Shown here: one piece after another, positions 22,146 through 33,278 of the stretch
Position numbering within the stretch: position 1 is the stretch's first letter
Layout of the letters: each line of letters begins with the position of its first letter
Origin: Chenopodium formosanum
Taxonomy: Eukaryota; Streptophyta; Magnoliopsida; Caryophyllales; Amaranthaceae
Length of the DNA: 64,000 bases
Direction: 5' to 3'
NCBI GenBank assembly: GCA_024500155.1
Contig: CM044877.1
Span: 14,389,501-14,453,500 of the forward strand
Program-made: the position numbers and the translations under genes
The notes under the pieces: model-generated
Database searches by the model: none
What the model saw: the letters and a program-made list of their open reading frames with translations, nothing else
What the model was told of the DNA's origin: nothing

Positions 22146-23060
22146 TGTTCCAGGTATGGATCCAAGGGTTCTGCTGGGTTAGCTGGGTCCCGTCGACAAC
22201 CTACACACGGCAGCACACGTAAATGCCCTCGGGGGCGGTTCAAGGAAACCCCCTCCGATGCCTAAGTTAGAGAATGTTCTAGAGAGAGAAAGTGTACTTA
22301 GAGAGATATAGAAAGTATAATAACTTGAGTGTCTAACCCCCAATCCGTTGTACTTTGCCCTCTATTTATAGGTGTACTATCTCCTTCGTGGAGAGTTCAG
22401 CCTGGTCAGCCCTTCGGGCTGACTCCATCGGGCTGATGAGTCCCTCCTAGCTGTTCTCTCGGCAGTGAGTGCGCTCCCTGGGGGCTGGGCGATAGTTCAG
22501 CGGAGCTATCCTGTACAACTAGCCCCTCAAGAGGTGGTATGAGGTCACTCATGCCGACTCTTTATATGCAGGTACAATCTTCTTAACTGAGCCCAGCTGG
22601 AATGAATAGCTCAGCAGGAGCTATCCCCTACAACTAGCCCCTCAAGAGATGGCGTGAGGTTTATTCATGCCAACTATTCTGAGCGTGTAGCCTTACCGGC
22701 TCGTGGCTCAACGGGTCGTCCGGTGAAATTAACCTGCACACTCCTAGCCCCTCAAGTCTCTAGGTTGTTGATGCGATATGGAGACTTGGAAGGTCAGGTC
22801 CTGATCTCGGTGGCTGCGTTATCGTACCATTTGGATTTTTAAAATGGCTTTGTTTCTGAGAAATGACGAGCTTGCGGAAAGGAATTTCAATCACTCCCGC
22901 TGAAGTTAGAGAAATGACGAGCTTGCGGACAGGAATTTCAATCACTCCCACTGAAGTCTGAGAAATGACGAGCTTGCGGAAAGGAATTTCGACGAGCTTA
23001 CGGAGAGGAATTTCGATCACTCCCGCTGAAGTGCGCGTTTTTTTTTTGTTTTTTTTTTTT
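22146..23060 (-). mobile_element. LTR-like fragment of another Tat-lineage element
   Basis: On the minus strand: TATAAATAG (22364-22372), a CT-rich start region, then AACTTAGGCATCGGAGGGGG, a block typical of Tat/Retand-type LTR leaders, ending GGATCCATACCTGGAACA. A perfect dyad GTCAGCCC-TTC-GGGCTGAC (22405-22423) lies upstream of the TATA box. The 5' boundary is uncertain; the 51-bp tandem repeats lie at that side. No matching TSD found. Confidence 0.5.
22862..23033 (+). repeat. Tandem 51-bp repeat, three units
   Basis: Units beginning GAAATGACGAGCTTGCGGA and ending in ATCACTCCCGCTGAAGT, two full 51-bp copies and a third with an internal partial duplication. A T-rich run follows (23037-23062). 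Confidence 0.85.
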
Positions 23061-23689
23061 TTTTGCGAAAACAGTGTTTGCATGAGTGGGACACGTGTTG
23101 ATGATCAAGGCCGTCAGTTTGATTTTACTGAAGTGACATGGCTGTTTGGCTTTGCTTCGTGCCAAACCACCCATTTACTCCGTATTAAATTCACTGTCCC
23201 CCCTTTTTACTCATTTCTTTTAGTTATCTTACTTTTTCATCTTCCCTTCTCCATTATTTTCATTTTAAAATTTTCGCTCTTCGTTCCTCCCCTTCAGACA
23301 CTCGTGTTCCTCCATTGTTGCGGTAAGTTCTTGCTTCTTTCGTCCTTGTTTTTGCCTCAATTTTCCACTATCTTTGTTTTTCTCGTCTGTGTTAGTGAAA
23401 TCATCATATCCTTTCTTTGTGGGCCAAAGATGGGCCTCTTTTCGTTCGATAAATCTAGTAAGCCAAAGCTTATCAAGATTCTTAAAGTGTTGAGTATGTA
23501 TGCCTTTTGATATTGCCTGTTTGTATGTATACAATTTATTTAATGTGAGCCAAAAGCAATAAAGAGATTGAAAAGAGAGCAAGATAGACGTACTTGAAAA
23601 TATATTTTTTTATTAATTAATTAATGAGAGTACAAAATAAGTAGATTCGACAGCATGAATCTCTTAGTCTATCATAAAAACAAAGGAAA

Positions 23690-24597
23690 GAAGCAAAACA
23701 AGACCTAGGGTGCTAAATCTTGAACTGTTGACAACTTCTTGAGATCGCGTCTTCGAGCTTTGTCCGTTTCCAACATAGGTGAAATCCTCTCTAAAAATCT
23801 AGTCCATCTATATGATTCATGGTTTCATTTATCAAGTCCCTTTCAATTGTTGTTCCCACAGTATAGACCTTTTGAAATGTGTCTAAACCAAGGTATTATA
23901 AATGGCACTTGTATGGTAAAGACATATTGTCTATGAAATTTGGGACAAGTTCATGATCCGGAGGTCTTTGTGAAAGAAGAGAAACCTTTGATCGCCACCT
24001 GGAAAAGAAGTCAATGAAGCCTTCTTCTCCCCCTTGCCTAAGCAATTCAAGATCGCGCAAGGTAGTTGTGAGCTCGATGTTATCTCAATATTGGGTTAAA
24101 AATGTTTTTACTACGTCACTCCAAGTGGAAGTTTGTTTTGCATCGAGGTTATAAAACCATGATCTAGAAGTTGGGTCCAATGAAAGAGGAAAAGTACATG
24201 CATATAGGCTTTGATCAACCCCTTTCAATGCCATAATTCCAATAAAGCTCATTAAGTGAGTCCTAGGATTGTCTGTAACCTTAAAGGTTGGCAAATCCGT
24301 AGTCAAGAACTTTTCTGGGAGAGTCTTGCCACTAGGTTGTGATGCAAGCTCATAATTGAAGTACTTAGCCCCTGGGCTAGGTCGAAGGACAAGTTTCTCC
24401 AAGGCCTCTAGCTTTTCGGCTCTTGCTTTTTCTTGCAGAATGTTTTCTTTTTCTTTCTTTGCTTTTATCTTAGCCTTTTCTGCTTTTTTATGAGCCTTTA
24501 ATTGGATATCTTCTTCTCGTAGGGCCTTTAGGTTTTGGAGTTCCTGTCTAAGTTTCTCCAATGCTGCTTTGTCACCCATGATTGGACTAGTATGCAA
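23690..24597 (-). pseudogene. Tat/Ogre-type gag
   Basis: Starts with MHTSPIMGDKAALEKL, then a Lys/Glu-rich coiled coil of about 55 residues, and the retrotransposon gag core: KFLTTDLPTFKVTDNPRTHL, FIGIMALKG, FPLSLDPTSRSWFYNLD, TWSDVVKTFLTQY. A stop at 24085-24087 follows. The frame stays legible beyond it (LRDLELLRQGGEEGFIDFFS, then PPDHELVPNFIDNM) and decays with further stops near 23890 and 23780. Gag would form the particle shell. No zinc knuckle and no pol follow in this copy. The block matches gag of Tat-lineage Ty3/gypsy elements as I know them; the lineage also fits the LTR and PBS. Confidence 0.78.
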
Positions 24598-24648
24598 ATG
24601 TGGAATATGACCTAGTAATGTGTGTCACGAGAAATTGAGCGCGTTCAC

Positions 24649-24894
24649 TTAAACCTTTTCTACCAAGCATTCAAACAATGAATCAAAGTCAAAAATGATT
24701 GTTTTACCTTTTTTACCCTTTAAGCAAGTTTGTTTATGAAGAATGTCAAAAAATTCACGAACAATCATTAATGGAATGTCATGATTTGTGTTAACTTCAA
24801 CAAGGTAATCATCTAAGGATTTTACTTTAAATGAATTGTTTTCGAAAAAGGTAGAAGAGAAAGAGAAGAAAGTTGGATTGAAAGTGCGCATCAA
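24649..24894 (-). pseudogene. Short ORF upstream of Tat-like gag, unknown
   Basis: A frame of 81 residues beginning MMRTFNPTFFSFSSTFFENN and containing FKVKSLDDYLVEVN, REFFDILHKQ and FDFDSLFECLVEKV. It lies about 50 bp upstream of the gag start on the same strand. I do not recognise a family. Ogre-type elements have an extra ORF before gag, which this could be a remnant of, but length and similarity do not establish it. Confidence 0.35.
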
Positions 24895-26427
24895 ATTTTT
24901 TAGAAATATTAATCGACCTGAACATACTCCTTAAAATGATCAAATATACTATAGTATTTGTTGATCATTTAGATTACAATAGAGATCAATATCATTTTTT
25001 TTTTTAATTATGATTCTCATATTGCTTATATTTAAAGGATAATATATTACTATTTGCTTAAAAAGAATAATGGCCTCCGAATGTAAATCCAAGAAATAAT
25101 TAAATCATTTTCTCGGTTTTATCATTTTCTCTTTTTTTTTCTTTTTCTTTTTTTTTAGAGTAATATTTTTTTTTTTTTTTTTTTGTATCATACTCTCTTT
25201 TTTTTTTATAATATTTCTTTTTTTCGTTTTATTTCTCTCTTTTTTTGTGTGAGGCAATCATCCCAAGTAAAGTTCTCGGAATTTTCTTTTTAAACTATAG
25301 AAGAGGTAAATAAATTATACTCAAGGTTGACCAATTACAACTAAAAAAATGATCAACACAAAAATAGACATGTTTAAGAATAAACATATTGATGACGTCT
25401 TATTAAGGGATGCGAACTTCTAATGACGAACGTCATCAAAATAATGTCATTAGTTTAATTATACGTAAACGAATCATCATAATCAAAAATAGTATCGCGT
25501 GCAATTTTCCGTCTTGCGCTAAGGTGGAAAGTGCAACTTCAAGAGTAGCATTTGCCACATGCTTTTTTTTTTTTTTTTTTTTTTGCGAAGGCGCAAAAGG
25601 AACGATAAAAACATGTTCTTGGATTTTTCGAAAAAACAAAAAAGACGATCAAAGTAAAAGTTGGACAATGTTGTTAGTCAAACAAAAATTTTTAGCACCT
25701 ACTTAACGATTAACCTTAAAGCAATAGTATCGTTTTCTCCGTATGATATAGCTCGTAACGTATCAAAGTCAACGTTGAACAGTGGGCGCGCAAGACACAG
25801 TGTTGCGCGGGGGTGCCGCGCGCAACTTCTGAACTTGCGCGTGGAGGGCGCGCGCAACTTTGACAGTTGTGGTGCCACCTGGTAGGTCCGACAATTTTTT
25901 TTTTTCTCGAACCACAATTTTTGCAAATTTTTTAAATTGTATCTCTAGGTAACAAGTTGAAATTAGTTAGATTAGACACGAAGCACATATTCATGTAGTC
26001 ACATAAGCACATAAAAGAACCGTTAAAGCATACAATGCCATTCTAAGGTCAAAGGCTTGGGTGTCCAAGGTACCATATCTTAAGAAACGACGCACAAATC
26101 AATCACTCAACGAGTTGACTTATGACATCGCTCTCTCAACATTTTGTTTGCGATATGGGTGGGATGATTGTTATTGATTTCAGGATAGAAGCCTAGTGTT
26201 GGCAACCCCTAGTCAATGAGCCAATCCCCAATGTTTAAGTGTGCTATACTTATGCATGATGCAATGTTGCTTGTTTGGTTGTTACTTTTGTGCATAGGAA
26301 GATATTATGCGTTCAAGTCTCGCTCTCTAACTAGAGATTATCCAAGTTAATTCTCGTTACAACCCATAGGCAACCTGGTGTTGGAAACCTTGGATCATAA
26401 ATACGAACTAATCATGTAACCCCTAAG
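24895..26427 (-). other. Leader region of the Tat-like composite
   Basis: T-rich low complexity at 25110-25250 and a run of about 22 T at 25563-25585. The GCGC-rich AACT/AGTT motif recurs at 25785-25870, as in the LTR U3. No recognisable ORF. Confidence 0.5.
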
Positions 26428-26445
26428 TCCCCAGTGGAGTCGCCA
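26428..26445 (-). promoter_or_regulatory. Primer-binding site of the Tat-like element
   Basis: On the minus strand TGGCGACTCCACTGGGGA begins one base after the LTR end (CTCCTTACA, then G). This is the tRNA-Arg-type PBS reported for Ogre elements; the primer identity is from family knowledge. Confidence 0.8.
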
Positions 26446-26446
26446 C

Positions 26447-27831
26447 TGTAAGGAGGGTGTTCCCATCGTAGGGGATCCTTCTCCTTAGATGCCCATGGCC
26501 CTTTAAAGCCTAGGACTTTACACTTGTTAGGGTGTATTAGGATTTGAATTCCTGACTGTTTGGGGGACCTTGAATTAGAATTGATTCTATCATACACGTT
26601 TTTTGTAAGAAACAAGTAGGAGTCGCCAATGAGTTTTAGGAAAACCCATAAACCTCGTTCATGCCTTTCTCCCAAGTAGAGTTCAAGGGATATTTAGCAT
26701 GAATCATAAGTTTACCCATGCCCAAATTGGTCTATAAACCAGAAATGCGTTCGGGAGCGAGGGTACCAAAATAATGTTCCCTTTAGAGGGGCATCGCGAT
26801 CCTAGCCCTAGTGCGGCCTCTACTAGCTCTTCCTTTTGCACAATTTCATCATCAAACAACATATGCAACGTGATACCTAAAAGTATGCTAGTTGATTTTA
26901 TTTACACATACCAATTCACATAGTAATTATATCGTGATGTCGTTATTCTTTATTTAATCCAATTCTAATCTTTATTTAACGCAAGATACTATGTGGAATT
27001 GATTAATTAATTATTTTAAAGGTGATCAAACAACACTAATTAATTAATTAAGGTTCTTTTAAACAAGAAAATAAATGTGATTTAACTAAGTGCTCGGGAA
27101 TTTACCACATCCCTTTGCTAGATCTCTGTTTAGAACACTTATGGACTCCTTCTTGTTGGGGAACCTCCACCGTAGTAACAAAATATTGAAAAGGTGAGTG
27201 TTTAGGACAAGAGGGGCTAGGTTGCACGAGTTCACAAGTATTCTGCCAGAGTTTTAGGTTATTTTATGTGTGTTTAAGCCTCGGATTAAGGTCTTATTTA
27301 TAGGGAATGATTAGGTTTAGGGTTACAAGCATTCTGCCACATCAGGTGTCGCGCACAATTGGATGAGTTGCGCGCGGCTGTCGCGCGTGGATGTCCCGCG
27401 CAACTATTTGTCTCGCGCGCAGCTTTATGGTAAGATTCGATTTTCCAAATTTTCGAAATTCTGAATCTTTCGCGAGCGCATCTCTTAAAGTTGCGCGGAG
27501 TGTCGGATGCATCTGAATAAGTTGCGCACGACTGCCTAGCGCAATTTTGTGAGATGCGCGAGACATTTTATTGCGGCAGCTTTAATTATAACTTAGGCGT
27601 GCCTAAATCCGTCATTATTGGGTTTTAAGCACGGGCTTAAGCCTAATTATGATCGAGTTTTGTTAATTGGACCTTCTTTTGGCCTTGTTCTTTGTTTAGG
27701 CTAGTCTTTTGTGTTTTGTGGCTTAACCAGTTATCCATAAGTATTCTTCACTTTTATCCAACACGAAGATTGTTTTATTTATCGTCATTGCACTTCCTGT
27801 CGGGACAGGAAGCCAAAAGTAGGTGTTTACA
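26447..27831 (-). repeat. 5' LTR of the Tat-like composite
   Basis: Starts (minus) TGTAAACACCTACTTTTGGC and ends CACCCTCCTTACA, followed by the PBS. TATA box (minus TATAAATA) at 27295-27302. GC-rich dyads in U3 at 27340-27560. GAGTCGCCA at 26620-26628 is the U5 PBS-like word; its hairpin has one mismatched pair here. Confidence 0.82.
27295..27302 (-). promoter_or_regulatory. TATA box of the Tat-like 5' LTR
   Basis: TATAAATA on the minus strand (CCCTATAAATAAGACC), just downstream of the GC-rich motif cluster. Confidence 0.65.
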
Positions 27832-30350
27832 GAACGTTCTGAATCATTCTCCGTCCCTATCGCTACTTTGACTTTTGTTTTCAAAACATGCGCTTCTCGA
27901 AACTCAGTCAAAGTGGGGGCTTCTGTAGACACCCATCTGTGTCTCCCCAAAACCAAACCCAAGTGATGAATACCTTTCACATCGAACCATAATCAAATAA
28001 AGAGAAAGTGTAAAAAATCTAGTTTTTATTAAAAATCTTTCTTTCTGTTTTCGAAAACTTGTTCTGTTTTATGAAAATAGCCAGAACAATTTGGTTTGGT
28101 CCATGATAAGGGTCCAATAATGTTGTAGTTGGATAAGGCTCAAAAAGAGCTTTCCAACGATATATTATTGTAAGGAGGGTGTTCCCATCGTAAGGGGTCC
28201 CCTCTTTAAATGCCCATGGCCCTTTAAAAGCCTAGGACTTTACACTTGTTAGGGTGTAATAGGATTTGAATTTCTGACTGTTTGGGGGACCTTGAATTAG
28301 AATTGATTCTATCATCACACTTATTTGTAAGAAACAAGTAGGGAGTCACCAATGAGTTTTAGGAAAACTCATAAACCTCGTTCATGCCTTTTTTCCATGT
28401 GGAGTTCATGGAATAGATAGCACAAATCGTAAGTTTACCCATGCCCAAATTGGTCTATAAACCAAAAATGAGTTCGGGAGCGAGGGTACTAAAATAACAT
28501 TCCCTTTAGAGGGGAATCGCTATCCTAGCCCTAGTGCGGCCTTTACTATCTCTTCCTTGTTTACAATTTCATCACCAAACAATATATGCAACGCGATACT
28601 TAAAACTATGTTAGTTGATTTTATTTACACATACCAATTCACGAAGGAATTACATCGTAATGTCGTTATTCTTTATTTAATCAAATTCGTGAAAAGGACA
28701 AGAAAATAAACAATATTTGCCTTGGCTTAAGTGATCAACCAACAATTATTTAATTCAATTCTAATCTTTATTTAACGCAAGATACTATGTGGAATTGATT
28801 AATTAATTACTTTAAAGGTGATCAAATAACACTAATTGATTAATTAAGGTTCTTTTGAACAAGAAAAATATATGTGATTTAACTAAGTGCTCGGGAATTT
28901 ACCACTTCTCTTTGTTAGATCTCCGTTTAGAACACTTATGGACTCCTTCTTGTTGGGGAACCTCCCCCATAGTAACAAAATATCAAAGGGGTGAGTGTTT
29001 AGGACAAGAGGGGCTAGGTTGCACAAGTTTACAAGTATTCTACTAGAGTTTTTAGGTTATTTTCTATGTGTTTAAGCCTCAGTTTAAGCTCTTATTTATA
29101 GGGAATGATTAGGTTTAGGGTTACGAGCATTCTGCCGCAGCAGGTGTCGCGCGTAACTGAATGAGTTACGCTCGGCATCCCAGCGCAAGCGAATTGGTTG
29201 CGCTGCTATGGGAAGCGCAACTGTTTTTCTTGCGCGCGGCATTATGGTAAGATTCGATTTTCTAATTTTTTAAAATTCTGAATCTTACACGAGCGCATCT
29301 CTGGAGGTTGCGCTGGGTGTCGCGCGCAACTGATTTAGTTGCGCGCAGCAGTCCAGCGCGACTGATTGAGATGCCTGCGGCTTTTCTGCGGCAACATTAA
29401 AATTTAACCTAGGCACTCCTAAATCTGTCATTATTGGGTTTTAAGCACGGGCTTAAGCCTAATTATGATCGGGTTTAGTAAATTGGACCTTGCTTTGGCC
29501 TTGTTCTTTGTTTGGGCTAGTCTTTTGTGTTTTATGGCTTAACACGTTATCATTAAGCATTCTTCACTTTGATCCAACACGAAGATGGTTTTATTTATCG
29601 TCATTGCACTTCCTGTCGGGACAGAAGGCCAAAAGTAGGTGTCTACAATTATCAGCCCAATTCCGATGAATATTGCAAAAGTTATTGCCAAAACACCAAA
29701 CTGGGCCAGATTTGGTTCTTACATGCGGCCCAATGATCTAGAGGAGGGCCTATTGTCAATTATCATTCCTAAAGCTATTAGGATTGATTATAGTCTTCTA
29801 GAACTATCTAGAAGGTTCTTTCAAATCCTAATGGAATTAGGATTGATAATTGTGTTTTAGAGTTTTACTTGGAACAAAATAAGTGTTTTATACGAAAATA
29901 CAATTTTACCCCTAAACACGGATTCTATGACTGAATTATATTATGAAGTGGATTCTGTGTGGAAAACGTGTTGAATCTGATTGCAACGCCAAACGATGCA
30001 ACGCCTGACGCCAAGTTTGTCGCCTGGGGACAAGCTCTGTCGTTGGCGACAGGTTGATGTTTTATTCCTTTTCGAACTCTAACTCTTTTCAATCGATTCC
30101 GGACTATTTTCTTATAAATAAAGTCCCTGGACCTCCGTTTTCAATCATCTACAATCACCTAATTCTCTCTATTCTCTCTCAAGCGATATAGCTTTTCTTT
30201 TTCTCTTTCTAAACCAACCCTTTTTCAAACACAATTCCGCATTCACAAGATCTCGACACACCTAGCCAAGTTTGAAGTTGCCTTCGCCGTAGACGTGAAA
30301 GGTTGATAATTTCTGAGGGCTTGGTCCCAAATCTAGTCTAAACTTTTTAA
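27832..30350 (+). mobile_element. LARD-family remnant: internal 3' end plus truncated LTR
   Basis: 27832-27923 matches the last part of the LARD internal region, including the PPT AAAGTGGGGGCTTC. An LTR of the same family begins at 27924 (TGTAGACACCCATCTGTGTC). It is split by a Tat solo LTR and then stops at AACTTTTTAA, where an oppositely oriented LTR begins. A GTCGCC/GGCGAC-rich motif lies at 30000-30055 and TATAAATA near 30113. The left edge abuts the Tat-like LTR, so the latter sits inside this element's internal region. Confidence 0.8.
28169..29647 (-). mobile_element. Solo LTR of the Tat-like family
   Basis: A 1479-bp LTR identical in layout to 26447-27831, bounded on the plus strand by TGTAAGGAGG and GTGTCTACA, flanked by perfect TSDs ATTAT (28164-28168 and 29648-29652). 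Removing it restores the LARD LTR sequence TTCCAACGATATATTAT followed by CAGCCCAATTCC. A perfect dyad GCGCGCAACT-GATTT-AGTTGCGCGC lies at 29322-29346. Confidence 0.93.
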
Positions 30351-32416
30351 CTTGAACCCCACTGTGATCATACACTTAAGTATGGTGGCGTCTAAAGGGA
30401 AGAGCAAAAGAGTCGCCAACAAGTTTTAGGAACTTGTAGACCGTTCACAGGGTGAAGGTTACACCCCTTAACGATCCATGAGATTGTCAACTCCAATAGG
30501 TCTGAACCATGACTGATGTTCGGGGATGAGGGTACAAATCCAATCTAAAAGAGAAAGAACTCGCCCTATAAAATAGGCCTCTACTTAATTCTACTCGTAT
30601 TCATGTGCGCTTTTTGACTAACATGCAATCATTAGGTTAACCGTAAACCTGTTTAATCTATGTTGGTTGAATATTAATGCACAAATAAACTATTATTGGC
30701 GATCAATTGAATTAAATTCATATTATCCTAAAGCAAATTATTAATTATCTTATTAAGCGTGATTTCAAGTACAAGTTCCCTTTAAACTTGCATAAAAGGC
30801 GTGATCAAGCAATAACAGCATATATATATCAAGCAACATTATAATAAGAAATCATTATAATAAGGCATGATAAAGCTTAATAATAGCAAGATACTAGGCA
30901 TGATACTCACAAGATTAATAAAAAATCCTAGCATGTCACTAAACAATAAAGATCAAAGCTTTAGCCCTAACATGATACTAACATGATATTAGAAACAATA
31001 GGAAGCACCCTAAACATGATTCTAGAAAGCAATAATAACATCCTAACATGATACTAGGAATTAATCGAATCTAAACATGCTTTCTACATTGCAATAAATA
31101 GGGAGTAAGCTAATTAAATTTCTAATAACAAAATACACGCGTTAGTAAACTTCAATAAAAAAAAAAATCAAATAATTAAATTAAATAATTAAAAGAAAGA
31201 GTTAAAACGTTTATACTGGATTTGGGACCAAACCCTCATAAATTTTCAACCTTTCACGTTTTGGGCGAAGGCAACTTCGAACTTGGCTAGGTGTGTCTAG
31301 ATCTTGTGAATGCAGAATTGTGTTTGCAAAAGGGTTGGTTTAGAAATAGAGAGAGAAAATCAAGGAATTCTTGAAGAGAGTTGTTGATTGAAAATGGAGG
31401 TCCAGGGACCCTATTTATAAGAAAATAGTCCGGAATCTGATAGAAAAGAGTTCGAATTCCACACGGAATAAAACTACCATTCGTCGCAAGACGACAAGCT
31501 CGTCGCCAGACGCTGACTGCAGCGCCAGATGATAGAGTCTGTCGTTGGCGCTAAAACAGTTTTTTTGCGGATTTTGTTTTTATCATATCTTTTGATCCAG
31601 AAGTCCAAATAACACATATACTATGTCGTTGGAAAGCTCTTGAAGTATAATTTCTAACCCAATTAGAATTTGACTAAAATCTTATGTAGATAAAAAGATA
31701 TGGCCGAATTTGTGGGACGGTGTCAGTTTTGGATAGAGTTTTGTATTCCTTTCATATCTTTTTCGTTATACCTCGAAATTAATATTATAATATATCATTG
31801 AAAAGATAATTTCAAGATCTATCCAACCATATAAACTTTGGATAAAGATTATGAGGCACAAAAATAATATCTGATTGTCTTTGAACATCTTTATATTCAA
31901 ATAGAATTAGGACTTAAAAAAGGAAAGTTTTTATAAAAGGAAAGTTTTTATTCAATTCAAATTCCTTAATATTTTCTTTTTCAAAAAGGATATTTAAGAT
32001 CTTTTAGAAAATTATAGAAGTTTCTAATTAATCCTAATTGGTTTAGGAACGGAATTTAGCCTTTGGACCCTCCACGTGATCATTGGGTCGTAGGTAAAAT
32101 CTTGTCTGGGCCCAGTTTAGTATTTTGACCATAACTTCCTCATTATTCATCGGAATTGGGTTTATAATATATCGTTGTAAAGGTCTTTATAAGCCCCATA
32201 CAACCACACCATTATTGGACCCTTATCATGGACCAAACTAAACTGGATTGGACGTTTTATAGATAGAGTAGATTTTCAAAAACAGAAAGAAGGTATTTTA
32301 TTTAAAATAAACGCATCACTAGACTTTTCACACTTTCACTTCATTCGAAAATCATACGACGTGAAAGGTATTCATCACTGGGTTTGGTTTTGGGGAGACA
32401 CAATTGGGTGTCTACA
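30351..32416 (-). mobile_element. LARD-family LTR, opposite orientation, 5-prime-truncated on its left
   Basis: On the plus strand it ends GGGAGACACAATTGGGTGTCTACA, the reverse complement of the family LTR start. At the left it lacks the first 30 or so bases expected (compare 63123). It is joined head-on to the preceding plus-oriented LTR and inserted in the 5' LTR of Athila element B, whose sequence resumes with GTTCTTAACTC. U5 hairpin and GAGTCGCCA at 30410-30437; GTCGCC-type motifs at 31480-31555; TATA (minus) near 31410. Confidence 0.85.
30410..30437 (-). promoter_or_regulatory. U5 hairpin abutting a PBS-like word (LARD family copy)
   Basis: Minus strand ACAAGTT-CCTAA-AACTTGT then TGGCGACTC, perfect 7-bp arms as at 3299. 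Confidence 0.55.
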
Positions 32417-33164
32417 GTTCTTAACTCAACTCCTTATTTCCGATTACTTTGGTATCGTAACGATTTCTTCTCCTTTAATCTCAGTTATTTATTTTATTTC
32501 TTCTATCATGCTTATTAATCGTTTTGATTAGTTTATATTTAATTATGCATGAGTAGTTTTCTTTCTAGGGTTTGTGGGGATCCATGAATAATATGAAGGG
32601 GTAATTTATTGTTGTTAATTGTCAATGCTAGATTAATTTCCTATTGATTGATTTAATGCTCTGCAACTAGATTCGCGCAGGTCTTTTATGTATGAGTTTA
32701 GCAATATTTATTTGAGATTCTAGAGATGAGAATTGATATTTAGGCTTAGTTTCAATAGGCAGGTTAATTTATAAATGGTTAAGTCGAGATTCGAGAGATG
32801 AGATTTAATACCGGTGGATTAATTCTGTGATTGTCATACTTAGTGAGAGCCCTTTATGATCTAATTAATTGTTGCATTGATGATTGATTATTATGATTTA
32901 CCCTGGAATATTGTTAATTGGTGAACCTATACCCTAGGTCTTTTATTCATTGATTTTCTCCTACTTTTATTTCTCCCTACTCATATTCTTCGTAGTATAG
33001 TTCCTTTAATTAACAACTCTTGGTTACTTAATAATTTAGATTATAACAATTAATTAGGAATAGAAAGACTTGTTTCCCTGTGGATTCGACCCTACTTCCC
33101 TATCTTCTTTAGTTCGAGGACTTAGTATTTACTTTTAATAAGGTGATACGACTTTAGCCTGTCA
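32417..33164 (+). repeat. 5' LTR of element B, 3' half only
   Basis: Begins at the LARD-LTR insertion and ends ACTTTAGCCTGTCA. U3 and promoter are missing. GGATTCGACCC at 33082-33092, 72 bp before the end. Confidence 0.85.
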
Positions 33165-33169
33165 AAATT

Positions 33170-33188
33170 TGGCGTCGTTGCCAGGGAA
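33170..33188 (+). promoter_or_regulatory. Primer-binding site of element B
   Basis: TGGCGTCGTTGCCAGGGAA, two changes from TGGCGCCGTTGCCGGGGAA (element D), the tRNA-Asp-type PBS of Athila elements. Spacer AAATT separates it from the LTR. Confidence 0.8.
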
Positions 33189-33278
33189 ATGGTTTTATTT
33201 TTATTCCTGATTGTTTTCGTAGTCTAAATTATTTTCTTTCGTCCCAGATAACGTAAGTTCTTTGGGACAGTCTCATAT

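Larger units (their letters stand above)
17452..27831 (-). mobile_element. Tat/Ogre-like non-autonomous composite on the minus strand
   Basis: On the minus strand the order is LTR (26447-27831), PBS (26428-26445), leader, gag, 3' region, PPT (20125-20139) and LTR (17452-20124). LTRs run TGTAGACACCTAC... to CCTCCTTACA; the left one has CG instead of CA at its end. There is no pol. The two LTRs have different lengths (1385 bp against about 1731 bp without the nested insertion), and the flanking five bases do not match (CTAGG left, GAACG right). I therefore treat it as a recombinant or composite rather than one clean insertion. Confidence 0.65.

Noticed and set aside
22146..23400. Possible TSD ACTAT pairing 22141-22145 with a copy near 23359
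   Set aside because: The sequence before the second ACTAT does not end in CA and does not match an LTR start, so the pairing is likely chance.
22965..23510. 181-residue ORF with long Phe run
   Set aside because: Runs through a 51-bp tandem repeat and a poly-T tract; composition explains the reading frame.
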